48,079 nt of DNA from Streptococcus mitis (GTDB lineage Bacteria; Bacillota; Bacilli; Lactobacillales; Streptococcaceae). Position 1 is the first letter of the stretch. Each line of letters begins with the position of its first letter. Made by a program: the position numbers and the translations under genes. This document shows, piece after piece, positions 19,698-29,960 of the stretch. Below the pieces are notes generated by a model. That model made no database searches. It had not been told where the DNA came from and worked only from the letters and a program-made list of their open reading frames with translations. The DNA lies in NCBI RefSeq assembly GCF_946190375.1, contig NZ_CAMIAF010000016.1:1-48079 (forward strand), in the 5' to 3' direction.

Positions 19698-21665
19698 ATG
19701 AAATCGAAAAAGTGGCTCTTAACAGCAGGAGTGGTCCTGAGCACAACAGCTCTTTTAGTGGCTTGTGGAAAAGCTGATAAAGAAGCAGATGCACCGACAA
19801 CATTTTCATATGTCTATGCAGTAGATCCAGCATCTTTGGACTATAGTATAGCGACTCGTACATCTACAACAGATGTCATCGGGAACGTGGTTGATGGCTT
19901 GATGGAAAACGACCAGTACGGAAATGTTATCCCTTCCTTGGCTGAGGATTGGTCTGTGTCAAAAGATGGTTTGACTTATACCTACAAACTTCGTAAAGGA
20001 GTTAAATGGTACACTTCTGAAGGTGAAGAATATGCAGAAGTAACAGCCCATGACTTTGTAACAGGATTGAAACACGTAGCTGACGGTAAGTCAGACGGTG
20101 TCTCTCTCATCCAAAATTCAATCAAGGGTTTGGATGCCTACATGACTGGTGAGACCAATGATTTCTCTACAGTTGGTGTTAAGGCCTTGGACGATTATAC
20201 AGTTGAATATACCCTAAACAAACCAGAAAGTTTCTGGAACTCTAAAGTTACAACAGCGACGATGTTGCCTGTAAATGAAGAGTTTTTGAAGGCATCAGGT
20301 AAAGATTATGGAGCAGTTACTCCAGCAGGGATTCTTTACAATGGTCCTTATATCTTGAAGACCTTGACGTCTAAATCGTTGATTGAATACGAGAAAAATC
20401 CAAACTACTGGGATAAAGAAAAGGTAAAAATTGAAAAGGTCAAATTGACCTACTACGATGGTTCAGATCAGGAATCGTTGATTCGTAGCTTCTCTTCAGG
20501 TGCCTATACGACAGCCCGTCTCTTCCCAAGTAGCTCAAACTTTGCTTCTACTTTGGAACAATACGGAGATAAAATCACTTATAGCCCACAGGACTCAAGT
20601 AGCTATTACTTCACCTTTAACGTAAATCGTCAGTCATATAATAAAACTGCGAAAACAAGTGAAGAGCAAAAGACTTCTACAAAAGAAGCTATGCTTAATA
20701 AGGACTTCCGTCAGGCTATCAACTTTGCCTTCAACCGCCATTCTTATGCTGCCCAGCTAAATGGTGATGACGGTGCGGACAAGATTATTCGTAACAGCCT
20801 TGTTCCTGACAACTTTGTACAAGCAGGGGGTAAAAACTTTGGTCAAATCGCCCAAGCCGAGTTGGTGAACTATGGTGACCAATGGAAAGGTGTTGAGCTA
20901 GTTGACGGTAAGGATTCTATCTACAACCCTGATAAGGCTAAAGCTGCGTTCGAAAAAGCTAAGAAAGACTTGGAATCTAAAGGGGTAACTTTCCCAATTC
21001 ACTTGGATGTCCCAGTTGAACAAACAGATACCATCGCTGTTCAACAAAGCAACTCTTTCAAACAGTCAATCGAATCAACTCTTGGTGCTGAAAATGTTGT
21101 CATCGATGTTCTTCAAATGACAGATAATGAAAAGGAAACAATCACTTCTCAAGCGCGTGTTCCTTCTCAAAAAGACTATGATTTGAACAGTACAGGATGG
21201 GCTCCAAGCTATCAAGATCCAGCATCTTACTTGAATATCATGGATCCTAAATCAGGTTCTGCTATGAAACACCTTGGTATTACTAAAGGGAAAGATAAGG
21301 ATGTTGTAGCGAAACTTGGTTTGGACCAATATAAGAAATTATTGGATGATGCAGATTCAGAAACTACAAATCTTGAAGAACGCTATGAAAAATATGCCAA
21401 GGCTCAAGCTTGGTTGACAGATAGTTCATTATTGATGCCAACTGCTTCATCTGGTGGTTCTCCAGTTGTAAGTAATGTCGTGCCATTCTCAAAACCATAC
21501 TCACAAGTTGGTATTAAGGGTGACCCATATATCTTTAAAGGGATGAAATTGCAAAAAGATATCGTTACAACAAAAGAATATGAAGAAGCACTGAAAAAAT
21601 GGCAAAAAGAAAAATTGGAATCAAATGGTAAGTACCAAAAAGAACTAGAAAAACACATTAAATAA
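19698..21665 (+). CDS. Oligopeptide ABC transporter substrate-binding lipoprotein (Ali/AmiA family)
   Basis: A 655-residue SBP family 5 lipoprotein. The signal peptide ends in the lipobox LLVACG with the lipidated Cys23. The mature part begins FSYVYAVDPASLDYS and contains typical family blocks such as NVVDGLMEND, PSLAEDWSVSKDGLTYTY and FRQAINFAFNR. It resembles both AliA and AliB but, from memory, is identical to neither. Such proteins feed peptides to the shared AmiCDEF permease, and no permease genes are adjacent. Start is ATG 19698 after AAAGGAG. The reading frame is intact. Confidence 0.93.
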   Translation: MKSKKWLLTAGVVLSTTALLVACGKADKEADAPTTFSYVYAVDPASLDYSIATRTSTTDVIGNVVDGLMENDQYGNVIPSLAEDWSVSKDGLTYTYKLRKGVKWYTSEGEEYAEVTAHDFVTGLKHVADGKSDGVSLIQNSIKGLDAYMTGETNDFSTVGVKALDDYTVEYTLNKPESFWNSKVTTATMLPVNEEFLKASGKDYGAVTPAGILYNGPYILKTLTSKSLIEYEKNPNYWDKEKVKIEKVKLTYYDGSDQESLIRSFSSGAYTTARLFPSSSNFASTLEQYGDKITYSPQDSSSYYFTFNVNRQSYNKTAKTSEEQKTSTKEAMLNKDFRQAINFAFNRHSYAAQLNGDDGADKIIRNSLVPDNFVQAGGKNFGQIAQAELVNYGDQWKGVELVDGKDSIYNPDKAKAAFEKAKKDLESKGVTFPIHLDVPVEQTDTIAVQQSNSFKQSIESTLGAENVVIDVLQMTDNEKETITSQARVPSQKDYDLNSTGWAPSYQDPASYLNIMDPKSGSAMKHLGITKGKDKDVVAKLGLDQYKKLLDDADSETTNLEERYEKYAKAQAWLTDSSLLMPTASSGGSPVVSNVVPFSKPYSQVGIKGDPYIFKGMKLQKDIVTTKEYEEALKKWQKEKLESNGKYQKELEKHIK

Positions 21666-21670
21666 AGCAG

Positions 21671-21710
21671 AAAACTCTATATCAGACTTGGAATGATATA
21701 GAGTTTTTTC
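21671..21710 (+). terminator. Terminator after the Ali-type gene
   Basis: 14-bp perfect stem AAAACTCTATATCA/TGATATAGAGTTTT (21671-21684 with 21694-21707) and T run. Confidence 0.92.
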
Positions 21711-21763
21711 TTGCTAGTTTTGGGATTTTCTTGTAAAATAGAAAAAGTGAAGAGAGGTATGAA

Positions 21764-21994
21764 ATGAGCAAGAAAGATAAAAAAATTGAAATTCAAGTAG
21801 CAGATGCCAAGGTTAATGTAGGAAAAGACAGTTTTGAAGGTTATACGTTGACCATTGGTAAAAAAGTTATCGGAGAAATTGCCGAATTAGATGGACAATT
21901 TGCCATCATAAAGAATGGAAATGTCGATAGTTTTTATAAAAAATTGGAAAAAGCTGTGGAAATTTTGATTGAAAATTATAATTTAGCAAAATAA
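21764..21994 (+). CDS. DUF2969 family small protein
   Basis: A 76-residue soluble protein starting MSKKDKKIEIQVADAKVN, with alternating strand-like segments and a C-terminal helix KKLEKAVEILIENYNL. It fits the DUF2969 family of lactic acid bacteria as I remember it. No motif or known function. It has a good ribosome site (GAGAGG) and precedes the tRNA pair, which has its own promoter. Confidence 0.72.
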   Translation: MSKKDKKIEIQVADAKVNVGKDSFEGYTLTIGKKVIGEIAELDGQFAIIKNGNVDSFYKKLEKAVEILIENYNLAK

Positions 21995-21997
21995 GTC

Positions 21998-22026
21998 TTG
22001 TTTTTTTGAAATTTTCATGATATAAT
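21998..22026 (+). promoter_or_regulatory. Promoter of the tRNA-Tyr/tRNA-Gln pair
   Basis: TTGTTT (21998-22003), 17-bp spacer, perfect TATAAT (22021-22026), 17 bp before the tRNA-Tyr 5' end. Confidence 0.8.
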
Positions 22027-22043
22027 AGTCCATGTTGATTGTA

Positions 22044-22124
22044 GGAGAGATAGCGAAGAGGCTAAACGCGGCGGACTGTAAATCCGCTCCTTCGGGTTCG
22101 GGGGTTCGAATCCCTCTCTCTCCA
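22044..22124 (+). tRNA. tRNA-Tyr (GTA)
   Basis: The acceptor arm GGAGAGA pairs with TCTCTCC and is followed by discriminator A. Anticodon GTA is at 22078-22080. The long variable arm marks it as a class II tRNA of 81 nt. TTCGAATC closes the T arm. CCA is not encoded. Confidence 0.97.
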
Positions 22125-22133
22125 TTTCATCAA

Positions 22134-22205
22134 TGGGGTATAGCCAAGCGGTAAGGCAAGGGACTTTGACTCCCTCATGCGTTGGTTCGAATCCAGCTAC
22201 CCCAG
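22134..22205 (+). tRNA. tRNA-Gln (TTG)
   Basis: Acceptor TGGGGTA/TACCCCA with discriminator G. The anticodon stem AGGGA/TCCCT encloses the loop CTTTGAC with TTG at 22166-22168. It is 72 nt long, 9 bp after tRNA-Tyr, and CCA is not encoded. Confidence 0.97.
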
Positions 22206-22325
22206 TTCTTAGGTAATAATCAAGATAAAAAGCAAAATATCTTAGGGTATTTTATTTTTATAATTGAAAGACGTGAACGATATGAACATGTCCTTGTGGG
22301 TGCTTAGGAAAAAATTATAAGTATG

Positions 22326-22346
22326 TCAAGTTTAAGAAAAACTTGA
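22326..22346 (+). promoter_or_regulatory. Hairpin in the rpsA leader
   Basis: Perfect 8-bp stem TCAAGTTT/AAACTTGA with a five-base loop, ending 8 bp before the GGAGGA ribosome site of rpsA. It may tune translation; it lacks a T run, so it is not a terminator. Confidence 0.5.
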
Positions 22347-22365
22347 TTGTTGGAGGATTTTTTAG

Positions 22366-23568
22366 ATGAACGAATTTGAAGATTTGCTAAATAGCGTTAG
22401 CCAAGTTGAGACTGGTGATGTTGTTAGTGCTGAAGTATTGACAGTTGATGCGACTCAAGCTAACGTTGCAATCTCTGGAACTGGTGTTGAAGGTGTCTTG
22501 ACTCTTCGCGAATTGACAAACGATCGCGATGCAGATATCAATGACTTTGTTAAAGTAGGAGAAGTATTGGATGTTCTTGTACTTCGTCAAGTAGTTGGTA
22601 AAGATACTGATACAGTTACATACCTTGTATCTAAAAAACGCCTTGAAGCTCGCAAAGCATGGGACAAACTTGTTGGTCGTGAAGAAGAAGTTGTTACTGT
22701 TAAAGGAACTCGTGCCGTTAAAGGTGGACTTTCAGTAGAATTTGAAGGTGTTCGTGGATTTATCCCAGCTTCGATGTTGGATACTCGTTTCGTACGTAAC
22801 ACTGAGCGTTTTGTAGGTCAAGAATTTGATGCTAAGATCAAAGAAGTTGACGCTAAAGAAAACCGCTTCATCCTTTCACGTCGTGAAGTTGTTGAAGCAG
22901 CTACTGCAGCAGCTCGTGCTGAAGTATTTGGTAAATTGGCTGTTGGTGATGTAGTAACTGGTAAAGTTGCACGTATCACAAGCTTCGGTGCTTTCATCGA
23001 CCTTGGTGGTGTTGACGGATTGGTTCACTTGACTGAATTGTCACATGAACGTAACGTATCACCAAAATCAGTTGTAACTGTTGGTGAAGAAATTGAAGTG
23101 AAAATCCTTGATCTTAACGAAGAAGAAGGACGTGTATCACTTTCACTTAAAGCAACAACACCTGGACCATGGGATGGCGTTGAGCAAAAATTGGCTAAAG
23201 GTGATGTAGTTGAAGGAACAGTTAAACGTTTGACTGACTTCGGTGCATTTGTTGAAGTATTGCCAGGTATCGATGGACTTGTTCACGTATCACAAATTTC
23301 ACACAAACGTATTGAAAATCCCAAAGAAGCTCTTAAAGTTGGTCAAGAAGTTAAAGTTAAAGTTCTTGAAGTTAACGCAGATGCAGAGCGCGTATCACTT
23401 TCTATCAAAGCTCTTGAAGAGCGTCCAGCTCAAGAAGAAGGACAAAAAGAAGAAAAACGTGCTGCTCGTCCACGTCGTCCAAAACGTCAAGAAAAACGTG
23501 ATTTCGAACTTCCAGAAACACAAACAGGATTCTCAATGGCTGACTTGTTCGGTGATATCGAACTTTAA
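22366..23568 (+). CDS. rpsA: Ribosomal protein S1
   Basis: A 400-residue S1 protein with four S1/OB domains, against six in E. coli, as usual in streptococci. The first starts near residue 16 (GDVVSAEVLTVDATQANVAI). The third and fourth are the clearest: GDVVTGKVARITSFGAFIDL and GDVVEGTVKRLTDFGAFVEV. S1 helps place mRNA on the ribosome. After domain four (about 350) comes a basic, Arg/Lys-rich tail. The codon choice is that of a highly expressed gene. A small hairpin sits just before its ribosome site. Confidence 0.96.
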   Translation: MNEFEDLLNSVSQVETGDVVSAEVLTVDATQANVAISGTGVEGVLTLRELTNDRDADINDFVKVGEVLDVLVLRQVVGKDTDTVTYLVSKKRLEARKAWDKLVGREEEVVTVKGTRAVKGGLSVEFEGVRGFIPASMLDTRFVRNTERFVGQEFDAKIKEVDAKENRFILSRREVVEAATAAARAEVFGKLAVGDVVTGKVARITSFGAFIDLGGVDGLVHLTELSHERNVSPKSVVTVGEEIEVKILDLNEEEGRVSLSLKATTPGPWDGVEQKLAKGDVVEGTVKRLTDFGAFVEVLPGIDGLVHVSQISHKRIENPKEALKVGQEVKVKVLEVNADAERVSLSIKALEERPAQEEGQKEEKRAARPRRPKRQEKRDFELPETQTGFSMADLFGDIEL

Positions 23569-23585
23569 TCAAATTGAAAATTCAC

Positions 23586-23617
23586 AAAATCCTTTGTTTA
23601 CTAAACAAGGGATTTTT
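23586..23617 (+). terminator. rpsA terminator
   Basis: AAAATCCTTTGTTTA pairs with TAAACAAGGGATTTT (one G-T pair), followed by TCTTTT. The promoter of the next gene begins directly after it. Confidence 0.88.
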
Positions 23618-23638
23618 CTTTTGTCTGTAAGCCTTTTT

Positions 23639-23654
23639 TGATATAATAGTCCTA
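23639..23654 (+). promoter_or_regulatory. Extended -10 that implies a leaderless mRNA
   Basis: TGATATAAT (TATAAT at 23642-23647) lies six bases before the A of the ATG at 23654, so transcription should start at or beside the start codon. No Shine-Dalgarno sequence is present. Confidence 0.65.
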
Positions 23655-24151
23655 TGTTAGAATCAGAAAAACAATCACGTTATCAAATGTTAAATGAGGA
23701 GCTCTCTTTTTTATTGGATGGTGAAACCAATGTTTTGGCTAATCTTTCCAACGCCAGTGCTCTTCTAAAATCACGCTTTCCTAATACCGTATTTTCAGGC
23801 TTTTATCTATTCGATGGAAAGGAATTGGTTTTAGGTCCTTTCCAAGGAGGTGTTTCCTGCATCCGTATTGCGCTAGGCAAAGGTGTTTGTGGTGAGGCAG
23901 CTCACTTTCAGGAAACTGTTATTGTTGGAGATGTAATGACTTATCCCAACTATATTTCTTGTGATAGTAGCGCTAAAAGTGAAATTGTTGTGCCGATGAT
24001 AAAGAATGGTCAATTGCTCGGAGTTCTGGATCTGGATTCTTCAGAGCTTGATGATTATGATGCTATGGATCGAGATTATTTGGAACAATTTGTCGCTATT
24101 TTGCTTGAAAAGACAGAATGGGACTTTACAATGTTTGGGGAGAAAGCCTAA
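23654..24151 (+). CDS. msrC: GAF-domain free methionine-(R)-sulfoxide reductase (fRMsr-like)
   Basis: A 165-residue single GAF domain. Three cysteines occur at 69 (VSCIRI), 79 (GVCGEAA) and 103 (ISCDSS). Their spacing of 10 and 24 residues equals the catalytic Cys84/94/118 set of E. coli fRMsr, which reduces free Met-R-sulfoxide with thioredoxin. The KSEIVVPM motif is also present. The stop overlaps the dnaX start (TAATG), coupling the two genes. The promoter suggests that its mRNA has no 5' leader. The function is inferred from the three-cysteine pattern. Confidence 0.85.
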   Translation: MLESEKQSRYQMLNEELSFLLDGETNVLANLSNASALLKSRFPNTVFSGFYLFDGKELVLGPFQGGVSCIRIALGKGVCGEAAHFQETVIVGDVMTYPNYISCDSSAKSEIVVPMIKNGQLLGVLDLDSSELDDYDAMDRDYLEQFVAILLEKTEWDFTMFGEKA

Positions 24152-25806
24152 TGTATCAAGCACTTTATCGAAAATATAGAAGTCAAAACTTCTCCCAGTT
24201 GGTTGGTCAAGAAGTTGTAGCTAAGACTCTTAAACAAGCGGTGGAGCAAGAGAAAATAAGTCATGCTTATCTTTTTTCAGGTCCTCGTGGAACGGGAAAA
24301 ACCAGTGTAGCTAAAATTTTTGCCAAGGCTATGAACTGTCCCAATCAAGTGGGGGGTGAACCTTGTAATAACTGCTATATTTGTCAAGCAGTGACGGATG
24401 GTAGTTTAGAAGATGTCATCGAAATGGATGCAGCTTCTAATAATGGGGTCGATGAAATCCGTGAAATTCGTGATAAATCTACCTACGCCCCTAGTCTTGC
24501 CCGTTATAAGGTTTATATCATAGATGAGGTTCATATGCTGTCTACAGGGGCTTTTAATGCTCTTCTCAAGACGCTGGAAGAGCCAACACAGAATGTGGTC
24601 TTTATTTTAGCTACTACTGAATTGCACAAGATACCTGCTACGATTTTATCCCGTGTGCAACGTTTTGAATTTAAATCGATTAAGACACAGGATATTAAGG
24701 AACATATCCGCTATATCTTAGAAAAAGAAAATATCAGTTCTGAACCAGAGGCAGTGGAAATTATCGCAAGACGGGCTGAAGGTGGGATGCGGGATGCCTT
24801 GTCTATTTTGGATCAAGCCTTGAGTTTGACACAGGGAAACGAGCTGACGACTGCCATCTCTGAAGAAATTACTGGTACTATTAGCCTATCAGCCTTGGAT
24901 GATTATGTGGCTGCCTTATCTCAACAGGATGTTACAAAGGCCTTGTCTTGCTTAAATCTTCTTTTTGACAATGGTAAGAGTATGACTCGTTTTGTGACGG
25001 ACCTTTTGCACTATTTAAGAGACTTGTTAATTGTTCAAACAGGTGGAGAAAACACTCATCATAGTCCAGTATTTGTAGAGAATTTGGCACTTCCTCAAGA
25101 AAATCTGTTTGAAATGATTCGCTTAGCGACGGTGAGTTTAGGGGATATTAAGTCTAGTTTGCAGCCCAAGATTTATGCTGAGATGATGACCATCCGTTTG
25201 GCGGAGGTTAAACCTGAACCAGCTCTTTCTGGGGCAGTTGAACATGAAATTGCTGCATTGAGACAGGAAGTTGCACGTCTCAAACAAGAACTTGCCAATG
25301 TGGGAACCGTAGCTAAGCCAACAAATCCAGCTCCTAGTCGCCCAACAGCAGGCAAAACAGTCTATCGTGTGGATCGCAATAAGGTTCAATCTATCTTACA
25401 AGAGGCTGTCGAAAATCCTGATTTAGCACGTCAAAATCTGATTCGCTTGCAGAATGCATGGGGAGAGGTGATTGAAAGTCTAGGAGGTCCTGATAAGGCT
25501 CTATTAGTTGGTTCTCAACCGGTTGCGGCCAATGAACACCATGCTATTCTTGCTTTTGAGTCTAACTTCAATGCTGGTCAAACCATGAAACGGGACAATC
25601 TCAATACTATGTTTGGTAACATCCTCAGTCAGGCAGCAGGTTTTTCACCCGAAATTTTAGCCATTTCCATGGAGGAATGGAAAGAAGTTCGCGCAGCCTT
25701 TTCAGCCAAAGCCAAATCTTCTCAAACTGAAAAAGAAGCAGAAGAAAGCTTGATTCCAGAAGGATTTGAATTTTTGGCTGATAAAGTGAAGGTAGAGGAA
25801 GACTAA
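24151..25806 (+). CDS. dnaX: DNA polymerase III subunit gamma/tau
   Basis: The clamp-loader ATPase of the replicase. The 551-residue protein has Walker A GPRGTGKT (44-51), a Cys4-type zinc knuckle CPNQVGGEPCNNCYIC (starting about 63), Walker B YIIDEVHML and the sensor region LATTELHKIPATILSRVQRF. The C-terminal third (about 380 onward) is tau-like and rich in Ala, Pro and Lys. ATG 24151 overlaps the GAF stop by one base. A longer frame from 24118 only reads back into the GAF gene. No convincing slippery site for a gamma form was seen. Confidence 0.96.
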   Translation: MYQALYRKYRSQNFSQLVGQEVVAKTLKQAVEQEKISHAYLFSGPRGTGKTSVAKIFAKAMNCPNQVGGEPCNNCYICQAVTDGSLEDVIEMDAASNNGVDEIREIRDKSTYAPSLARYKVYIIDEVHMLSTGAFNALLKTLEEPTQNVVFILATTELHKIPATILSRVQRFEFKSIKTQDIKEHIRYILEKENISSEPEAVEIIARRAEGGMRDALSILDQALSLTQGNELTTAISEEITGTISLSALDDYVAALSQQDVTKALSCLNLLFDNGKSMTRFVTDLLHYLRDLLIVQTGGENTHHSPVFVENLALPQENLFEMIRLATVSLGDIKSSLQPKIYAEMMTIRLAEVKPEPALSGAVEHEIAALRQEVARLKQELANVGTVAKPTNPAPSRPTAGKTVYRVDRNKVQSILQEAVENPDLARQNLIRLQNAWGEVIESLGGPDKALLVGSQPVAANEHHAILAFESNFNAGQTMKRDNLNTMFGNILSQAAGFSPEILAISMEEWKEVRAAFSAKAKSSQTEKEAEESLIPEGFEFLADKVKVEED

Positions 25807-25818
25807 AGAAAGATTTCA

Positions 25819-25834
25819 TGATACAATAAGTTTA
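25819..25834 (+). promoter_or_regulatory. Second leaderless-type promoter (DUF3272 gene)
   Basis: TGATACAAT, with TACAAT at 25822-25827, ends six bases before the ATG at 25834. No Shine-Dalgarno sequence fits between them. Confidence 0.6.
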
Positions 25835-26028
25835 TGAATAGACAACAATTTATTATCATCGCGCTGTTTACAGCTGCTGAGACCTATTTTTTCAATGAAG
25901 CTTGGATGACTGGTCGTTATATTATGGCAGCCTTTTGGGCCATTTTGCTTTTTAGAAATTTCCGAGTTAGTTACTTGATGGGCAAGATTGTAGACGTCAT
26001 TGACCAGCATTTAAAAGGAAAAGACTAG
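25834..26028 (+). CDS. DUF3272 small membrane protein
   Basis: A 64-residue protein with one or two hydrophobic stretches (FIIIALFTAAETYFF and YIMAAFWAILLF) and a short charged tail VIDQHLKGKD. It matches the DUF3272 family as I remember it. Function unknown. The promoter lies so close that the mRNA probably starts at the ATG. A hairpin terminator follows at 26051-26072, so it is monocistronic. Confidence 0.72.
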   Translation: MNRQQFIIIALFTAAETYFFNEAWMTGRYIMAAFWAILLFRNFRVSYLMGKIVDVIDQHLKGKD

Positions 26029-26050
26029 TCCTCAGCTTCTAGACAAAATC

Positions 26051-26072
26051 AAAGCCTTTTAGGCTTTTTTTT
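26051..26072 (+). terminator. Terminator before the suf operon
   Basis: AAAGCC..GGCTTT stem followed by eight T residues. A TATACT -10 for sufC starts just after it (about 26075). Confidence 0.85.
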
Positions 26073-26178
26073 GTTATACTATAAAAGTATATTTATTGAC
26101 CTTTTACCGTATTTTCTAGGGAAATCAAGTATGTTTCCAGTAAGAACTGTAAAGGTCTTGAAAAAGAAAGGAACTATT

Positions 26179-26949
26179 ATGTCAGTATTAGAGATTAAAG
26201 ATCTTCACGTCGAGATTGAAGGAAAAGAAATTTTAAAAGGGGTTAACCTGACCCTGAAAACAGGAGAAATCGCTGCTATCATGGGACCAAATGGTACTGG
26301 TAAATCGACTCTTTCTGCAGCTATCATGGGAAATCCAAACTATGAAGTTACCAAAGGTGAGGTCTTGTTTGATGGCGTAAACATCCTTGAGTTGGAAGTT
26401 GACGAGCGTGCGCGTATGGGACTTTTCCTTGCTATGCAATACCCATCAGAAATTCCTGGAATTACCAATGCTGAGTTTCTTCGTGCAGCTATGAATGCTG
26501 GTAAAGAAGACGATGAGAAGATTTCAGTTCGTGAGTTTATCACTAAATTGGATGAGAAGATGGAATTGCTCAACATGAAAGAAGAAATGGCTGAGCGTTA
26601 CCTCAACGAAGGTTTCTCTGGTGGTGAGAAAAAACGAAATGAAATTCTTCAACTCTTGATGTTGGAACCAACTTTTGCCCTTTTGGATGAGATTGACTCT
26701 GGTCTTGATATTGATGCCCTTAAAGTTGTTTCTAAAGGTGTTAATGCCATGCGTGGTGAAGGCTTTGGTGCTATGATTATCACTCACTACCAACGTCTTT
26801 TGAACTACATCACACCTGATGTGGTACACGTCATGATGGAGGGGCGTGTTGTCCTTTCTGGTGGTCCAGAATTGGCTGCGCGTTTGGAACGTGAAGGATA
26901 CGCAAAACTAGCTGAAGAACTTGGCTACGACTACAAGGAAGAATTGTAA
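26179..26949 (+). CDS. sufC: SufC, Fe-S assembly ATPase
   Basis: The ABC-type ATPase of the SufBCD scaffold, which builds Fe-S clusters in the cytoplasm. The 256 residues carry Walker A GPNGTGKST (36-44), the Q-loop region, the signature FSGGEKKRNE, and Walker B LLDEIDSGLD. ATG 26179 follows AAAGGA; a longer upstream frame is not needed. It opens the sufC-sufD-sufS-sufU-sufB operon, a typical Firmicute order. The leader is about 95 nt from the -10 at 26075. Confidence 0.97.
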   Translation: MSVLEIKDLHVEIEGKEILKGVNLTLKTGEIAAIMGPNGTGKSTLSAAIMGNPNYEVTKGEVLFDGVNILELEVDERARMGLFLAMQYPSEIPGITNAEFLRAAMNAGKEDDEKISVREFITKLDEKMELLNMKEEMAERYLNEGFSGGEKKRNEILQLLMLEPTFALLDEIDSGLDIDALKVVSKGVNAMRGEGFGAMIITHYQRLLNYITPDVVHVMMEGRVVLSGGPELAARLEREGYAKLAEELGYDYKEEL

Positions 26950-26976
26950 TTCCCTCGTATCTTTTAGGAGAAGTAA

Positions 26977-28239
26977 ATGACTAAAGAAACTATTAAACTT
27001 TTTTCAGAAATGCACGCTGAACCAAGCTGGTTGGCTGATCTCCGTCAAAAAGCTTTTGACAAGATTGAGACTTTGGAATTACCAGTTATTGAGCGTGTCA
27101 AATTCCACCGTTGGAATCTGGGTGATGGAACGATTACAGAAAGTGAGCCATCAGCAAATGTTCCAGATTTCACTGCACTAGATAATCACTTGAAGTTGGT
27201 GCAAGTAGGAACTCAAACTGTTTTTGAGCAAACTCCAGTTGAGTTGGCTGAACAAGGAGTTGTCTTTACGGACTTTCATTCAGCTTTAGAAGAAATTCCA
27301 GAGCTGATCGAAGAATTCTTCATGTCATCTGTTAAGTATGACGATGACAAGTTGGCAGCCTACCATACAGCTTATTTCAATAGTGGTGCTGTTCTCTACA
27401 TTCCTGATAACGTTGAGATTAAAGAACCAATCGAAGGAATTTTCTATCAAGACAGCGATAGCGATGTGCCGTTTAACAAGCATATTATGATTATCGCTGG
27501 TAAAAACTCTAAGATTAGTTATCTAGAACGTTTAGAGTCACGTGGTGGAGGAAGTGCCAAAGCAACTGCTAATATCACAGTAGAAGTGATTGCTCGTTCT
27601 GGTGCGCAAGTGAAGTTTGCGGCTATCGACCGTCTAGGTGAAAATGTTACTGCTTACATTAGCCGTCGTGGTAAACTAGGTAACGATGCAAGTATTGACT
27701 GGGCAATCGGTGTCATGAACGAAGGAAATGTCGTTGCGGATTTTGATAGTGACTTGATTGGTAATGGTAGCAATGCTGACCTTAAAGTGGTAGCTCTTTC
27801 AAGTGGCCGTCAGGTACAAGGGATTGATACCCGAGTAACTAACTATGGTTGCAACTCAATCGGAAATATCCTCCAACATGGGGTTATTCTTGAAAAAGCA
27901 ACTTTAACTTTCAACGGTATCGGTCACATTATTAAGGGGGCCAAGGGAGCAGATGCGCAACAAGAGAGTCGTGTTCTTATGCTTTCAGACCAAGCGCGTT
28001 CAGATGCCAATCCAATTCTTTTGATTGATGAAAATGATGTTACTGCAGGTCATGCAGCTTCTATCGGTCAGGTAGATCCAGAAGATATGTACTACCTCAT
28101 GAGCCGTGGCTTGGATAAGGCAACTGCAGAACGCTTGGTTGTTCGTGGTTTCCTTGGATCCGTTATCGTTGAGATCCCTGTCAAGGAAGTTCGTGATGAA
28201 ATGATTGCAACTATCGAAGAAAAATTGTCAAAACGCTAA
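26977..28239 (+). CDS. sufD: SufD, Fe-S scaffold subunit
   Basis: A 420-residue SufB/SufD family beta-helix protein that pairs with SufB in the SufBC2D complex. Family blocks include YIPDNVEIKEPIEG, SSGRQVQGIDTRVTNYG and the C-terminal [20 protein letters not shown], which recurs in SufB of this operon ([20 protein letters not shown]). It is 27 bp downstream of sufC. The parallel with the last gene in the operon shows the two are paralogues. Confidence 0.95.
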   Translation: MTKETIKLFSEMHAEPSWLADLRQKAFDKIETLELPVIERVKFHRWNLGDGTITESEPSANVPDFTALDNHLKLVQVGTQTVFEQTPVELAEQGVVFTDFHSALEEIPELIEEFFMSSVKYDDDKLAAYHTAYFNSGAVLYIPDNVEIKEPIEGIFYQDSDSDVPFNKHIMIIAGKNSKISYLERLESRGGGSAKATANITVEVIARSGAQVKFAAIDRLGENVTAYISRRGKLGNDASIDWAIGVMNEGNVVADFDSDLIGNGSNADLKVVALSSGRQVQGIDTRVTNYGCNSIGNILQHGVILEKATLTFNGIGHIIKGAKGADAQQESRVLMLSDQARSDANPILLIDENDVTAGHAASIGQVDPEDMYYLMSRGLDKATAERLVVRGFLGSVIVEIPVKEVRDEMIATIEEKLSKR

Positions 28240-28246
28240 GGGGTAG

Positions 28247-29903
<1,657 letters not shown>

Positions 29904-29960
29904 GACAAGTTTCTTTTGTCTTATGGACTATTAGAAATGAAGAATGAAAGAAAGGATATT

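Noticed and set aside
22206-22340. Possible riboswitch or cia-dependent small RNA upstream of rpsA
   Set aside because: No TTTAAG-N5-TTTAAG promoter and no known aptamer pattern could be recognised; only a small hairpin remains.
24118-24150. Longer dnaX start reading from inside the GAF gene
   Set aside because: The conserved [10 protein letters not shown] start at 24151 with TAATG overlap is the standard N-terminus.
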